Shown one piece after another: positions 41,178-50,682 of a DNA stretch of 64,000 bases (positions within the stretch are counted from its first letter, which is position 1; every line of letters begins with the position of its first letter). The notes beneath the pieces are model-generated. The model saw nothing but the letters and a program-made list of their open reading frames with translations. It was not told where the DNA came from and ran no database searches. Origin of the DNA: Marinobacter changyiensis (GTDB taxonomy: Bacteria; Pseudomonadota; Gammaproteobacteria; Pseudomonadales; Oleiphilaceae). The stretch spans positions 1-64,000 of the forward strand of contig NZ_VZZZ01000002.1 of assembly GCF_009193265.1 (NCBI RefSeq), in the 5' to 3' direction. Made by a program: the position numbers and the translations under genes.

Positions 41178-43105
41178 GCAGGGCCGGAGCTCTGCTGTTG
41201 CTTGATCAACCCGAGCCGTTGTTCTATTGACGTCTGTATCCCTGCCCCGTCGAGACCACATTCCGCCAACAATTCCGCGTGCTTGCCATGGTCGATAAAA
41301 CGATCCGGCAGGCCAAGCTGAAGCACTGGCATTACAATGCCTTCAGCATTCAGATACTCCGCCACAGCACTACCCGCACCACCGGCGATGGCGTTCTCTT
41401 CCAGGGTCACGAGCAAGTCATGGCTCTTGGCCAGTTGACGGATCAGAGCTTGGTCCAGGGGTTTTACAAACCGCATGTCCGCCACGGTTGCTCCCAGTGC
41501 ATCAGCCGCCTCCAGGGCAGACTGCAGCAAGGTGCCGAAGTTCAGAATGGCAACTCCGCTGCCGTCTTGAACGCGGCGGCCCTGGCCGACTGGAACCGGT
41601 GTGAGTGCCTGCTGGATAGTCGCGCCGGGGCCTGTGCCCCGGGGATAACGAACCGCAGCCGGGCCCTCGAAAGTCAAACCGGTTTGAAGCAGCTGCCGGG
41701 TTTCGTTTTCATCGGACGGCGCCATAATGACGAGGTTCGGAATGCAGCGGAGATAGCTGAGATCGAAGGCTCCGGCATGGGTCGGGCCGTCTTCACCGAC
41801 CAGGCCGGCGCGGTCGATAGCGAAAAGTACGTCCAGATTCTGGATCGCCACGTCATGAATCAGTTGATCATAGGCTCGTTGCAGGAACGTCGAGTAAATG
41901 GCGACTACCGGCTTGCCACCGTCGCACGCCAGCCCTGCTGCCAGGGTAACGGCATGTTGCTCGGCGATGGCGACATCGTAATAACGCTCCGGAAAACGCT
42001 GGCTGAAAGCCACCAGATCAGAGCCTTCGCACATTGCAGGGGTAATGCCGACTACGCGCTCATCCTGTTCCGCTACATCACACAGCCATTGGCCGAATAC
42101 GTTGGCGTATTTGGGCAGCTTGGGAGCGCTGGGCACGGGAGCGGGTTTGGCAGCCGGTACCGGTTCGATCTTATTGATGGCGTGGTAGCCGATAGGATCG
42201 GCCTCTGCCAGATCGAAACCTTTGCCCTTCTTGGTGACCACATGCAGAAACTGGGGCCCGTCCAACTCCCGGATGTTCTGCAGGGTTTCCACCAGCAGCG
42301 GAAGATCATGGCCGTCGATTGGCCCGATATAGTTGAAACCGAGCTCTTCGAATAATGTTCCTGGCGAGATCATGCCTTTGAAGTGTTCTTCGGTCTTCCT
42401 GGCCAGCGCCATCAGGTTCGGGCTTGCCTGCAGTACGCGTTTGCTGCTATCGCGAACCTGGTTGTATGTGCGACTGGCCAGAAGCTTGGCAAAATAATTC
42501 GAGAGCCCACCGACATTGTGGGAAATCGACATGTCGTTGTCGTTAAGAATAACCAGCAGGTCGGCGCGAATATGACCGGCATGATTGAGTGCTTCGAAGG
42601 CCATGCCCGCTGTCATGGCCCCGTCCCCGATTATGGCAATACATTTACGGGGTATATGTTGCATGCGAGCGGCAATGGCCATACCCAAAGCCGCACTGAT
42701 GGAGGTACTTGAATGCCCCACGCCAAAGGTATCGTAGGGGCTCTCGGCGCGCTTGGGGAAGCCTGCAAGACCGGACCTTTTCCGTATGGACGACATGCGA
42801 TTGCGACGCCCGGTCAGAATCTTGTGAGGGTAGGCCTGATGACCGACATCCCATACCAGCCGATCGTCGGGTGTGTTGAAAACATAATGCAATGCAATCG
42901 TCAGTTCCAGCACGCCCAGGCCCGCACCAAAGTGGCCGCCGGTCTGGCCTACGGACCACAGCAGAAATGAACGCAGCTCTCTCGCCAGTTGCGGCAGTTG
43001 ATCGTCCTGCAACAAGCGAAGCTGGTCTGGTGTCTCAATCCGGTCGAGCAACGGGGTGTTGGGCTGCTGCGCCGGGATTTCCTTGAATAAATATGTATCC
43101 TGCAT
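41153..43105 (-). CDS. dxs: 1-deoxy-D-xylulose-5-phosphate synthase
   Basis: Dxs condenses pyruvate and glyceraldehyde-3-phosphate, the entry to the MEP isoprenoid route, using thiamine diphosphate. Landmarks: [29 protein letters not shown], the TPP motif [18 protein letters not shown] through LNDNDMSIS, and [15 protein letters not shown] in the transketolase domain. 650 residues against 620 in E. coli, with a longer proline/alanine linker near residue 310. Third gene of xseB-ispA-dxs. Confidence 0.97.
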   Translation of the reverse strand: MQDTYLFKEIPAQQPNTPLLDRIETPDQLRLLQDDQLPQLARELRSFLLWSVGQTGGHFGAGLGVLELTIALHYVFNTPDDRLVWDVGHQAYPHKILTGRRNRMSSIRKRSGLAGFPKRAESPYDTFGVGHSSTSISAALGMAIAARMQHIPRKCIAIIGDGAMTAGMAFEALNHAGHIRADLLVILNDNDMSISHNVGGLSNYFAKLLASRTYNQVRDSSKRVLQASPNLMALARKTEEHFKGMISPGTLFEELGFNYIGPIDGHDLPLLVETLQNIRELDGPQFLHVVTKKGKGFDLAEADPIGYHAINKIEPVPAAKPAPVPSAPKLPKYANVFGQWLCDVAEQDERVVGITPAMCEGSDLVAFSQRFPERYYDVAIAEQHAVTLAAGLACDGGKPVVAIYSTFLQRAYDQLIHDVAIQNLDVLFAIDRAGLVGEDGPTHAGAFDLSYLRCIPNLVIMAPSDENETRQLLQTGLTFEGPAAVRYPRGTGPGATIQQALTPVPVGQGRRVQDGSGVAILNFGTLLQSALEAADALGATVADMRFVKPLDQALIRQLAKSHDLLVTLEENAIAGGAGSAVAEYLNAEGIVMPVLQLGLPDRFIDHGKHAELLAECGLDGAGIQTSIEQRLGLIKQQQSSGPAHIAISSS

Positions 43106-43203
43106 CCGCTCGGGTCTTTTCCAGAAAATTCGGCTGTATGGTGACAGCTCGTATTATAGAGGACTAAAGGGGGTAGTTTCACACCGAAAGCACCCCCGAA
43201 GAG

Positions 43204-44100
43204 TCAATGATTACGCGCTACCACAAATCCCGCCATGGCTCTGAGGGCTTCAGCCCGGGTGCCGAAAGGCGTCAGGCTCTCCAGTGCAGCGTCCAGTAAC
43301 TGCGCCAAATGCATCCGGGCACCCTCGGCGCCCAACAAAGCCGGGTAAGTGGGCTTGGCCCGGGCAACGTCCGAGCCTTTGGGTTTACCCATCACCTGAG
43401 TGTCGCCCTCGATATCAAGCAAGTCGTCCTGAACCTGGAAAGCGAGCCCGAGTGCGCGGGCATAAGTGGTCAGGTGCTCCAATGTAGCGTCGTCGATACT
43501 GGCATCGGTGAGCGCTCCGATACGCACGCTGGCCTCGATCAGTGCGCCGGTCTTCAAGCGGTGCATGGTTTCCAGCTGGGTCAGGGTCAGGGTCTGGCCG
43601 ACGGCGTCGAGATCAATGGCCTGCCCGCCGACCATGCCCTGGTGGCCACTGGCCTTGGCAAGCTCTCGTATCATGAGCAGCCTGGTCTGGTCGGTCAGCT
43701 CCGGTGCCAGGGAAAGCCATTCAAATGCCAGGCTCTGAAGGGCATCGCCCGCGAGAATCGCGGTGGCCTCGTCAAAAGCGATATGAGTAGTTGGCCGGCC
43801 CCGACGCAATTCGTCATTGTCCATCGCAGGCAGGTCGTCGTGAACCAACGAATAAGCGTGTATCAGTTCGATGGCACAGGCCGGCACCCGGGCTTTCTGT
43901 GCGGTCTGGCCCACGACCAGGGCGGCACCCATGCACAGAGACGGACGGATGCGCTTGCCGCCCCCGAGTACGCTGTATAGCATGGCTTGCTGAAGCGTTT
44001 TTGAGGCCTGGTCGCCGGAACCGAGTCGCCGTTCGAGTTCGGCATCAACTTCCGTTCGGCACCGGTCGATAAAGCTGGCATCGGGTGTAAATGGAAGCAT
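43204..44100 (-). CDS. ispA: Farnesyl diphosphate synthase
   Basis: IspA makes farnesyl diphosphate from IPP and DMAPP. Both aspartate-rich motifs are visible: DDLPAMDNDELRRG (first, DDxxxxD) and DDLLDIEGD (second). The GGKRIRP and GGQAIDL segments are also typical. 298 residues. Its ATG overlaps the xseB stop. Confidence 0.96.
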   Translation of the reverse strand: MLPFTPDASFIDRCRTEVDAELERRLGSGDQASKTLQQAMLYSVLGGGKRIRPSLCMGAALVVGQTAQKARVPACAIELIHAYSLVHDDLPAMDNDELRRGRPTTHIAFDEATAILAGDALQSLAFEWLSLAPELTDQTRLLMIRELAKASGHQGMVGGQAIDLDAVGQTLTLTQLETMHRLKTGALIEASVRIGALTDASIDDATLEHLTTYARALGLAFQVQDDLLDIEGDTQVMGKPKGSDVARAKPTYPALLGAEGARMHLAQLLDAALESLTPFGTRAEALRAMAGFVVARNH

Positions 44101-44348
44101 CAGACCGAGGCATCCGGATGGAAGGGGCGCGTCTCCAGTTCACCGTCATCACGCTGGATCAGCTGTTCAACCCGTTGCTCGGCCGATTTCAAGGCCTGTT
44201 GGCACTCGCGGGTCAGCTTGACCCCCCGCTCGAAGGCCGACAGTGACTGTTCCAGAGACAGCTCGCCCTGTTCCAGATCTCGGACCAGGGCTTCCAGCTC
44301 ATTGAGCGACTTTTCAAAGTCCGAGATCGAGCTTGTCTGTTCGGCCAT
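44100..44348 (-). CDS. xseB: Exodeoxyribonuclease VII small subunit
   Basis: XseB is the small helical subunit that wraps around XseA in exonuclease VII, an enzyme that degrades single-stranded DNA. The core [35 protein letters not shown] (shown here as one domain) is standard. 82 residues. The Shine-Dalgarno GGAGG is ideal. First gene of the isoprenoid operon, as in many gammaproteobacteria. Confidence 0.95.
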   Translation of the reverse strand: MAEQTSSISDFEKSLNELEALVRDLEQGELSLEQSLSAFERGVKLTRECQQALKSAEQRVEQLIQRDDGELETRPFHPDASV

Positions 44349-44385
44349 GGTGTTGGACCTCCGGTGGTTGCACGGTTTGGGCGGA

Positions 44386-44394
44386 AGTATAACA
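44386..44394 (-). promoter_or_regulatory. Extended -10 promoter of xseB-ispA-dxs
   Basis: On the minus strand TGTTATACT is an extended -10 (TGN plus TATACT), 38 bases before the xseB start. The -35 region is weak. Confidence 0.5.
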
Positions 44395-44498
44395 GAGCCG
44401 GTAGCGTAAACAGACTGCCTGGCGCCGATTCAGCTATCCTGTAGATGAGCAGTTTGTAACACGACTCAAGTGACGCCAGCACAAATCAGGAGTCAGCA

Positions 44499-45059
44499 AT
44501 GTGGGATGGTGAAGACCGACGTCAGTTCTACCGGGTGACTGATCGGGTGGCTCTGCGATACGCCCGTTTGCGGGACGACGCAGCGGTGGCATCTGCGCAG
44601 GCAAGGTTGTCGCTCCACAATCGGCTGGCGGCTCTTGACCGGGAACTGGCCCATGAGCTGTCCGCTCTGGCGGAGCAATCACCCCGGACCCATCACGTGG
44701 CGAAGCTGATCAACGAGAAACTTGCCATGGTCATGTCTGCCCTCGATCTGAAAGAGTATCCCGATGACGCTACCCTGAACCCGATGGATATCAATATCAG
44801 CGCCAGCGGTCTGGCGTTCGAGGTGGATGAGTGGGTAAAAACTGGTGAGCGCCTCCGGATAGACCTGCTGTTCTTCCCGGAAACGGAGCATTTCAGTGCC
44901 ATCGTGAAAGTGCTCAGTTCGGATACCATTGAGGCTGGCTACTGTCTACGGACTGATTTTGAGGAACTCCCGGAGAGTGACCGGGAACGCCTTATCCGCC
45001 ACATCCTCAGTGTCCAGTCCCGCACTCTTCGCCAGCGCCGCAACCCGCCGCCCAACTGA
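44499..45059 (+). CDS. PilZ-domain protein with helical insert
   Basis: PilZ domains bind cyclic di-GMP. The RxxxR motif (R8 to R12 in DRRQFYRV) and the [D/N]xSxxG motif (N99, S101, G104 in NISASG) are both intact, so binding is likely. Between them lie about 70 extra residues, helical by composition and heptad-like (LHNRLAALDRELAHELSALA region). Long helical inserts are known to make some PilZ proteins oligomeric. 186 residues. A good AGGAG precedes the ATG. The end overlaps the convergent NRDE gene by 53 bases. The partner protein is unknown. Confidence 0.75.
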   Translation: MWDGEDRRQFYRVTDRVALRYARLRDDAAVASAQARLSLHNRLAALDRELAHELSALAEQSPRTHHVAKLINEKLAMVMSALDLKEYPDDATLNPMDINISASGLAFEVDEWVKTGERLRIDLLFFPETEHFSAIVKVLSSDTIEAGYCLRTDFEELPESDRERLIRHILSVQSRTLRQRRNPPPN

Positions 45060-45810
45060 ACTGAAGCTGCCCGTCGTCGCGCCCTTCCGGGCCCCAGGAC
45101 TGTTCAGTCACCATCACCGTGCCCGCGACGTCGACCGTGGCCACGGTCGTGGCCCGGGTGCCATATTCCCGGCCGATAATAAACGGGGAGGAGAGCATGC
45201 GTTCCAGTTCGAGCCCCACGCCCGTGTCCGGCAGGCAATGGTCCGGCGCCGGCTGGGTATCCTGCATTTGCTCAATCAGCACATCATGTAACTGGCGAGT
45301 GTGGTGACAATCGCTCTGTGCCAGGGTCTGCCCGATGGAATCCCGTAATTTCAGCAGTTTCGGCCATGGGCTTTGCAGCAGATGATTGCTCAGGCCGTAC
45401 AATCCACGGTGAAGATTCCGGCGAATCGAGGTGTCCCGGTTGCTATAATAGTCCCCGCCCGCGGCAGTGACATGGATAAGATTAAAACCCGCATAGTCCT
45501 GCCCCGATCGTTGCAGGTACTGTTCGACGTGTGACGAGGACTCGGTCAGTGCCATCAGGGGCAGGGCGCCTCGGGAGACACTTTTGGGCGCCGCACCACC
45601 TTCGCGGACATTGGTCACGGCGCTGATCTGCCCGGTTTTTGACACCGCAAGCCAGGTACCGCCGGAGGCCAGGTCCCGGCCGGCCAGAACGGCGGGTTCC
45701 CCCCACCAGTGCATGGGCGCCGTTGGCCGCTGGTGAAACTCGTCCCGGTTTGCGGTCACCACCAGTGGAAACTGAGGGTGGCAACCCACGGAAAATACGA
45801 TCAGACACAT
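45007..45810 (-). CDS. NRDE-family (TANGO2-like) protein
   Basis: A member of the NRDE family, related to eukaryotic TANGO2 (proposed roles in heme or lipid handling). The start MCLIVFSVG puts a cysteine at position 2, as usual in this family, which resembles Ntn hydrolases; the name-giving motif NRDE is in VVTANRDEFHQRPTAP. GRDLASGGTWLAVS, TNVREG and GLSNHLL are further family features. The ATG at 45810 gives 267 residues; an upstream start adds 23 unlike residues. Molecular function is not established. Confidence 0.85.
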   Translation of the reverse strand: MCLIVFSVGCHPQFPLVVTANRDEFHQRPTAPMHWWGEPAVLAGRDLASGGTWLAVSKTGQISAVTNVREGGAAPKSVSRGALPLMALTESSSHVEQYLQRSGQDYAGFNLIHVTAAGGDYYSNRDTSIRRNLHRGLYGLSNHLLQSPWPKLLKLRDSIGQTLAQSDCHHTRQLHDVLIEQMQDTQPAPDHCLPDTGVGLELERMLSSPFIIGREYGTRATTVATVDVAGTVMVTEQSWGPEGRDDGQLQFSWAAGCGAGEECGTGH

Positions 45811-45945
45811 AAGCTCTACCTTCTGATTAACGCAGGATGCCTCGCAGTGCGACGAACAGGGCTCTCCAGGATGGCCCACAGTGGTGATAATCCCGCCAGC
45901 GCTTGTGTATCATAGCGGCTTTATTCTGGCTTGGCGTAAACGTCC

Positions 45946-46740
45946 ATGACACTGCTGCTACTGACCGGACTTTACCTGATATTGGGGGCGTTCGCTGGCC
46001 TGCTTGCGGGACTTTTCGGCATTGGCGGCGGGCTGATCATTGTTCCGGTGCTGATTGTCAGCTTTGACTGGCAGAACCTGGCAGTGGGCATTGCCCCGCA
46101 TTTGGCCGTCGGGACGTCTCTGGCGACTATTATTTTTACATCCATCAGTTCGATTCGTTCTCATCATTTCAGGGCAGCGGTGCGCTGGGATATTTTCCGG
46201 CCGATGGTTCTTGGTATTCTTGCCGGCGCCGCATCAGGTGCCTGGACCGCTTCTCTATTACCCGGTTCGGCGTTGGAACTGATCATCGGAATCTTTGTCA
46301 TCCTGGTGGCTGTTAAAATGCTGCTCAACGCGGAACCTGGACCCGGTCGCTCCGTACCGGGCTCACTGGGACTGGCCGGAGTGGGCGCAGGTATTGGATG
46401 GGTGTCGGCTATCTTTGGTATCGGTGGTGGCACGTTAACGGTGCCGTTTCTGAGCTGGTGCAACGTCCGCATGCAACATGCCATTGGAACCGCTGCCGCC
46501 TGCGGTTTACCCATTGCGGCGGCGGGCGCGGCGGCGAACGTGGTAACCGGTTGGCAGCACCCGGCTTTGCCAGAGTTCAGTGTTGGCTTCATCTACCTGC
46601 CGGCGCTACTGGTGATTGCTGTTGCCAGTGTGTTGTTTGCGCCCCTCGGGGCGGCGTTGGCGCACAGGATCGACGCCCTGTTATTGAAACGTATTTTCGC
46701 TATGCTGCTGATCGTGATTGGCATCCGTTTTCTGATCTGA
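45946..46740 (+). CDS. TSUP-family permease (TauE/SafE)
   Basis: A membrane protein of the sulfite exporter/TauE-SafE family with about eight transmembrane helices in two repeats, each starting with the glycine-rich signature: GLLAGLFGIGGGLIIVPVL and AIFGIGGGTLTVPFL. 264 residues. Members export sulfite or small organosulfonates, but substrate cannot be told from sequence. It lies 15 bases before lgt, probably in one operon. Confidence 0.9.
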   Translation: MTLLLLTGLYLILGAFAGLLAGLFGIGGGLIIVPVLIVSFDWQNLAVGIAPHLAVGTSLATIIFTSISSIRSHHFRAAVRWDIFRPMVLGILAGAASGAWTASLLPGSALELIIGIFVILVAVKMLLNAEPGPGRSVPGSLGLAGVGAGIGWVSAIFGIGGGTLTVPFLSWCNVRMQHAIGTAAACGLPIAAAGAAANVVTGWQHPALPEFSVGFIYLPALLVIAVASVLFAPLGAALAHRIDALLLKRIFAMLLIVIGIRFLI

Positions 46741-46755
46741 ACTGAGAGTCTGATT

Positions 46756-47544
46756 ATGCTTCGTCATCCTGAATTCGATCCGGTTGCCATCTCCCTTGGC
46801 CCGCTAAAAATTCACTGGTACGGCCTGACCTATCTGGTTGGCTTTCTGGTGGGCTGGTGGCTGGGACGCCTGCGAGCTCGCAAGCCTGGTTCGCCCGTCA
46901 CCGAGGAACAGATGGGTGACCTGCTGTTTTACGTAGCTCTCGGGGTGATACTCGGGGGCCGATTTGGCTATGTGATTTTCTACAATTTTGATCAGTTTCT
47001 TGGTGATCCGCTCTGGTTGCTGCGGGTTTGGGAAGGCGGGATGTCGTTCCACGGTGGGCTGATCGGTGTGATGCTGGCATTCTGGTGGTTCGGCCGTAAA
47101 ATTGGTCGTAGTTTTTTCCAGATTGCCGATTTCGTCGCGCCTCTTGTGCCAGTGGGTTTGGGAGCTGGTCGGATTGGCAATTTTATTAACGGAGAGCTAT
47201 GGGGTAAGCCGACCGACGTGCCCTGGGGTATGGTGTTTCCGCAAGCCCAGGACGCTCTGGCGCGACACCCTTCCCAGCTCTATCAATTCGCCCTGGAAGG
47301 TGTGCTGTTCTTTATTCTGCTTTGGTGGTTTTCATCGAAACCCCGACCGCGAATGGCAGTGAGTGGTTGTTTCTTGCTGCTTTATGGCGTTTTCCGGTTC
47401 GTTGTGGAGTTTTTCCGCCAGCCGGACCCGCAATTGGGATACCTGGCCTTTGACTGGCTCACCATGGGGCAGGTGTTATCCTTTCCGATGATACTGGTGG
47501 GGCTGGCGATGATTGTGTTTGCATACAGGAGAGATGTCAGATGA
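46756..47544 (+). CDS. lgt: Phosphatidylglycerol:prolipoprotein diacylglyceryl transferase
   Basis: Lgt attaches diacylglycerol to the lipobox cysteine of prolipoproteins such as LpoA in this window. The signature [13 protein letters not shown], the essential arginine and histidine regions ([20 protein letters not shown]) and seven transmembrane helices are visible. 262 residues. It overlaps thyA by four bases, as in many gammaproteobacteria. Confidence 0.97.
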   Translation: MLRHPEFDPVAISLGPLKIHWYGLTYLVGFLVGWWLGRLRARKPGSPVTEEQMGDLLFYVALGVILGGRFGYVIFYNFDQFLGDPLWLLRVWEGGMSFHGGLIGVMLAFWWFGRKIGRSFFQIADFVAPLVPVGLGAGRIGNFINGELWGKPTDVPWGMVFPQAQDALARHPSQLYQFALEGVLFFILLWWFSSKPRPRMAVSGCFLLLYGVFRFVVEFFRQPDPQLGYLAFDWLTMGQVLSFPMILVGLAMIVFAYRRDVR

Positions 47545-48380
47545 AAGCCTACCTGGACCTGATGAAAGATGTAGTCGATAACGGTATGGACCGCGGGGAT
47601 CGCACCGGAGTGGGCACCCGCTCGGTATTTGGTCGTCAGATCCGCTTTAATCTGGCTGACGGCTTTCCGCTGGTAACCACCAAGAAAATCCATCTACGTA
47701 GCATTATCTACGAGCTGCTCTGGTTCCTGACGGGCTCTACCGACAACCGCTGGTTGCAGGAACGCAAAGTCAGTATCTGGAATGGCTGGGCGCTGGAGAA
47801 CGGTGATCTCGGCCCGATATACGGCAAGCAGTGGCGTAGCTGGCAGTGTCCGAATGGCGATGTGGTGGACCAGATACAGGAGGTTATTCATCAGATCCGG
47901 ACCAAGCCCAATTCCCGACGTTTGATTGTGTCGACCTGGAATCCGGCAGAGCTGCCGGACGAATCCGTCAGCCCCCAGGCCAATGTTGAAGCGGGCCGGA
48001 TGGCGCTTGCTCCCTGTCATTGCCTGTTTCAGTTCTATGTTGCTGACGGTCGGCTATCCTGCCAGTTGTACCAGCGCAGTGCCGACCTGTTTCTGGGTGT
48101 ACCGTTTAACATAGCCTCCTACAGCCTGCTAACACACATGATCGCGCAGCAGTGTGATCTGGAAGTGGGAGAGTTTGTACACACCTTCGGTGATTGCCAT
48201 CTTTATCAGAACCACCTCACTGATGACATCGTGTTTGAACAACTCAACCGTGAGCCGCGTCCGTTGCCAACGTTGAAGATCAAGCGCAAACCTGCGTCGG
48301 TGTTTGAATACGAGTTGGAAGATTTTGAGTTTGAAGGTTACGAGCCATACCTGCCGATCAAGGCCCCGATTGCGATCTGA
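47541..48380 (+). CDS. thyA: Thymidylate synthase
   Basis: ThyA makes dTMP from dUMP using methylene-tetrahydrofolate. The nucleophile is C159 in [40 protein letters not shown] and [12 protein letters not shown] are conserved. 279 residues, 15 more than E. coli, from an insertion near the [14 protein letters not shown] segment. Functionally paired with folA downstream, which regenerates tetrahydrofolate. Confidence 0.97.
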   Translation: MKAYLDLMKDVVDNGMDRGDRTGVGTRSVFGRQIRFNLADGFPLVTTKKIHLRSIIYELLWFLTGSTDNRWLQERKVSIWNGWALENGDLGPIYGKQWRSWQCPNGDVVDQIQEVIHQIRTKPNSRRLIVSTWNPAELPDESVSPQANVEAGRMALAPCHCLFQFYVADGRLSCQLYQRSADLFLGVPFNIASYSLLTHMIAQQCDLEVGEFVHTFGDCHLYQNHLTDDIVFEQLNREPRPLPTLKIKRKPASVFEYELEDFEFEGYEPYLPIKAPIAI

Positions 48381-48430
48381 GTCTCTGTAGCGATCAGACC
48401 CTGTCAGCAAAAAAACGGAAGCGAGTACGT

Positions 48431-48946
48431 ATGCGAAAGGCACTGATTGTTGCCATGTCCCGGAACCGGGTTATTGGTCGGAATAACGCATTGCCCTGGT
48501 ATCTGCCGGGGGATCTGCGTTACTTCAAGCAGGCAACCATGGGTAAGCCCATCATTATGGGCCGGAAAACCTGGGAGTCGATCGGACGACCCTTGCCGGG
48601 GCGGATGAATATCGTGGTTACCCGGGACAAGGCTTGGAAAGCCCCAGCGGGAACCGTCAGTGATTTATCCCTGGAGCAGGCATTTGTGCGGGCGACCGCG
48701 CAGGCAGAGTTGGAGGGTGGTGATGAGGTGATGGTGATCGGCGGTGGTCAAATTTATGCCGATGTGCTGCCTCAGATTGACCGGATGTACGTTACTCAGG
48801 TCCACGCAGAAGTGGAGGGTGACGCGTATTTTCCGGAAGTGGACTGGGAGGATTGGGAGGAAATCGGACGGGAGGATTTCTCCGCGTCCGATAACAACCC
48901 TTACGACTACAGCTTTGTCGTCTATCAGCGCTTGTCGTCAGTCTGA
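48431..48946 (+). CDS. folA: Dihydrofolate reductase
   Basis: FolA reduces dihydrofolate produced by ThyA. Motifs: VAMSRNRVIGRNNALPWYLPGDLRYFK with the active-site acidic residue, GRKTWESIGRPLPGR, and VIGGGQIYADVLP. 171 residues. Its last 22 bases overlap the 3' end of the convergent helicase gene. Confidence 0.97.
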   Translation: MRKALIVAMSRNRVIGRNNALPWYLPGDLRYFKQATMGKPIIMGRKTWESIGRPLPGRMNIVVTRDKAWKAPAGTVSDLSLEQAFVRATAQAELEGGDEVMVIGGGQIYADVLPQIDRMYVTQVHAEVEGDAYFPEVDWEDWEEIGREDFSASDNNPYDYSFVVYQRLSSV

Positions 48947-50433
48947 CGGGTGGGGCGCTTGCCCGGTGGTTTACCGCCGGGCTTGCCGCCTTTGAATGCG
49001 GGCTTGTTCGGACCGCCTCTGCCAGAACCTTTCTTGAAGCCAGGCTTGGGCCCGCGACGCTCATTGCCACCGTCCCGACCGCGGCGCTCCGGTGACGGAA
49101 TTGGCAGCGCAGCAGGCTGCTCCAAGGGCAGTGCGCCAGGCTGGGCGGTTTCCATCCAGCATGCCATTGCACCGGCGAGGATGGTGATGTCGATGTTCTT
49201 GCGTTCCGAAATGCCCCTCAGCATCTCGACCGCTTTTTCAAGCTTGCGGTCTTCTGCAAAGCCCATCAGCTGGGTTTCAAACTGCTCTTCCCGCATTTTC
49301 TGAAGGTCGGTAGGTGATGGCAGCTGGTAGGCTTCCATCGGCGAGTTGGTGGCACGCTCAAGGGTCCGCAACCAGCTGCGTTCCCTTGGCGTGACCAGCA
49401 AAATCGCCTTGCCTTCGCGACCAGCCCGGCCGGTGCGTCCGATACGGTGGATGTAGGCTTCGGTATCGTAAGGTACGTCGTAGTTAATGACGTGGGTGAT
49501 TCTGGGCACATCAAGACCCCGCGCCGCCACATCGGTAGCCACGACGATATCTCGTTTGCCATTTTTGAGGTCCTCAACCGTCAGCTCACGCTGGCGCTGG
49601 TTGAGGTCGCCGTTCAACGGTGCTACCGCATGTCCGCGAGCTGACAGTTTCTCTGCCAGCAGAGTGGTTTCCGCTTTGGTGCGCACAAATACAATGGTGG
49701 CATCGAAGGGTTCCACTTCCAGTATGCGGGTCAGGGCATCGAGCTTGCGCTCGGCATAAACCGGTAACACGTACTGTTTAGTGCTCGCGACAGTTTTGGT
49801 CTGGCTTTCAATTTTGACTTCTGCCGCGTTGCTCAGGTAGGTCTGCGCCACCTTTCGGATTGGGCCAGGCATCGTGGCAGAGAACAGGGCGCGTTGGCAG
49901 TTATCGGGCGTAGCCGCCAGAATCTCTTCAACATCGTCAATAAAACCCATGCGAAGCATTTCGTCGGCTTCGTCCAACACCAGTGCTTTGACGGTATCCA
50001 GCTTCAGGGTGCCCCGACGCAAATGGTCCAGTGTGCGGCCCGGTGTTCCAACGATTACCTGGGCCCCACGCTTCAGCGCTTTGAGCTGCGGGTAAAACTC
50101 CTGGCCGCCGTATATCGGCAGAACCTGGAAACCGCGAATTTTGCTGGCGTAGGTGGTAAATGCCTCGGCCACCTGAATGGCCAGCTCGCGGGTTGGGGTC
50201 AGGACAAGAATCTGGGGCTCTTTGACGGTGTGATCAATACGGCTCAGCAATGGCAGCGCGAAGGCCGCCGTCTTACCGGTACCGGTCTGGGCGGTACCCA
50301 GCAAATTATCGCCGTTAAGCAGCAGTGGAATAGCCTGCTCCTGAATTGGCGATGGCTTTTCATAACCGACAGCTACAACGGCTTCGAGGACGGCGGGATC
50401 AAGACCGAGATCGGCAAAAGACAATTCAGACAT
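48925..50433 (-). CDS. deaD: DEAD-box ATP-dependent RNA helicase
   Basis: An RNA helicase with the full motif set: the Q motif (PSPIQEQAIPLLL), AQTGTGKT, PTRELAIQ, GTPGR, DEADEM, SAT, and HRIGRTGRAG. The C-terminal part resembles DeaD/CsdA (the LERATNSPMEAYQLPSPTDLQ linker) but lacks the full RNA-binding DbpA-like module and ends in a basic, glycine- and proline-rich tail. At 502 residues it is shorter than E. coli DeaD (629). DeaD proteins act in ribosome assembly at low temperature. The ATG at 50433 gives MSELSFADLGL; an upstream start is unlikely. Confidence 0.9.
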   Translation of the reverse strand: MSELSFADLGLDPAVLEAVVAVGYEKPSPIQEQAIPLLLNGDNLLGTAQTGTGKTAAFALPLLSRIDHTVKEPQILVLTPTRELAIQVAEAFTTYASKIRGFQVLPIYGGQEFYPQLKALKRGAQVIVGTPGRTLDHLRRGTLKLDTVKALVLDEADEMLRMGFIDDVEEILAATPDNCQRALFSATMPGPIRKVAQTYLSNAAEVKIESQTKTVASTKQYVLPVYAERKLDALTRILEVEPFDATIVFVRTKAETTLLAEKLSARGHAVAPLNGDLNQRQRELTVEDLKNGKRDIVVATDVAARGLDVPRITHVINYDVPYDTEAYIHRIGRTGRAGREGKAILLVTPRERSWLRTLERATNSPMEAYQLPSPTDLQKMREEQFETQLMGFAEDRKLEKAVEMLRGISERKNIDITILAGAMACWMETAQPGALPLEQPAALPIPSPERRGRDGGNERRGPKPGFKKGSGRGGPNKPAFKGGKPGGKPPGKRPTRQTDDKR

Positions 50434-50682
50434 TAATGTACTCGGAATTCTGGGGATGAGGAGATGCATCGCAAAGCGACGCGGTAATGGGGCTTATAGT
50501 AGTTGATTTGGTCGTTATTTGATAGACACGATTTGCTGTAAATTGTATGCAGTTCCCTCGACCCGGGATGAGCCCCTTCCCCGTTCACAAGGTGGCACCC
50601 CAGACACTGCAGTTGGCGGTGACTCCAATGGTGAGTGAACCGGAGTGCCAGATGTGAGGCGATTTCAATTTAAGGAAACCCC

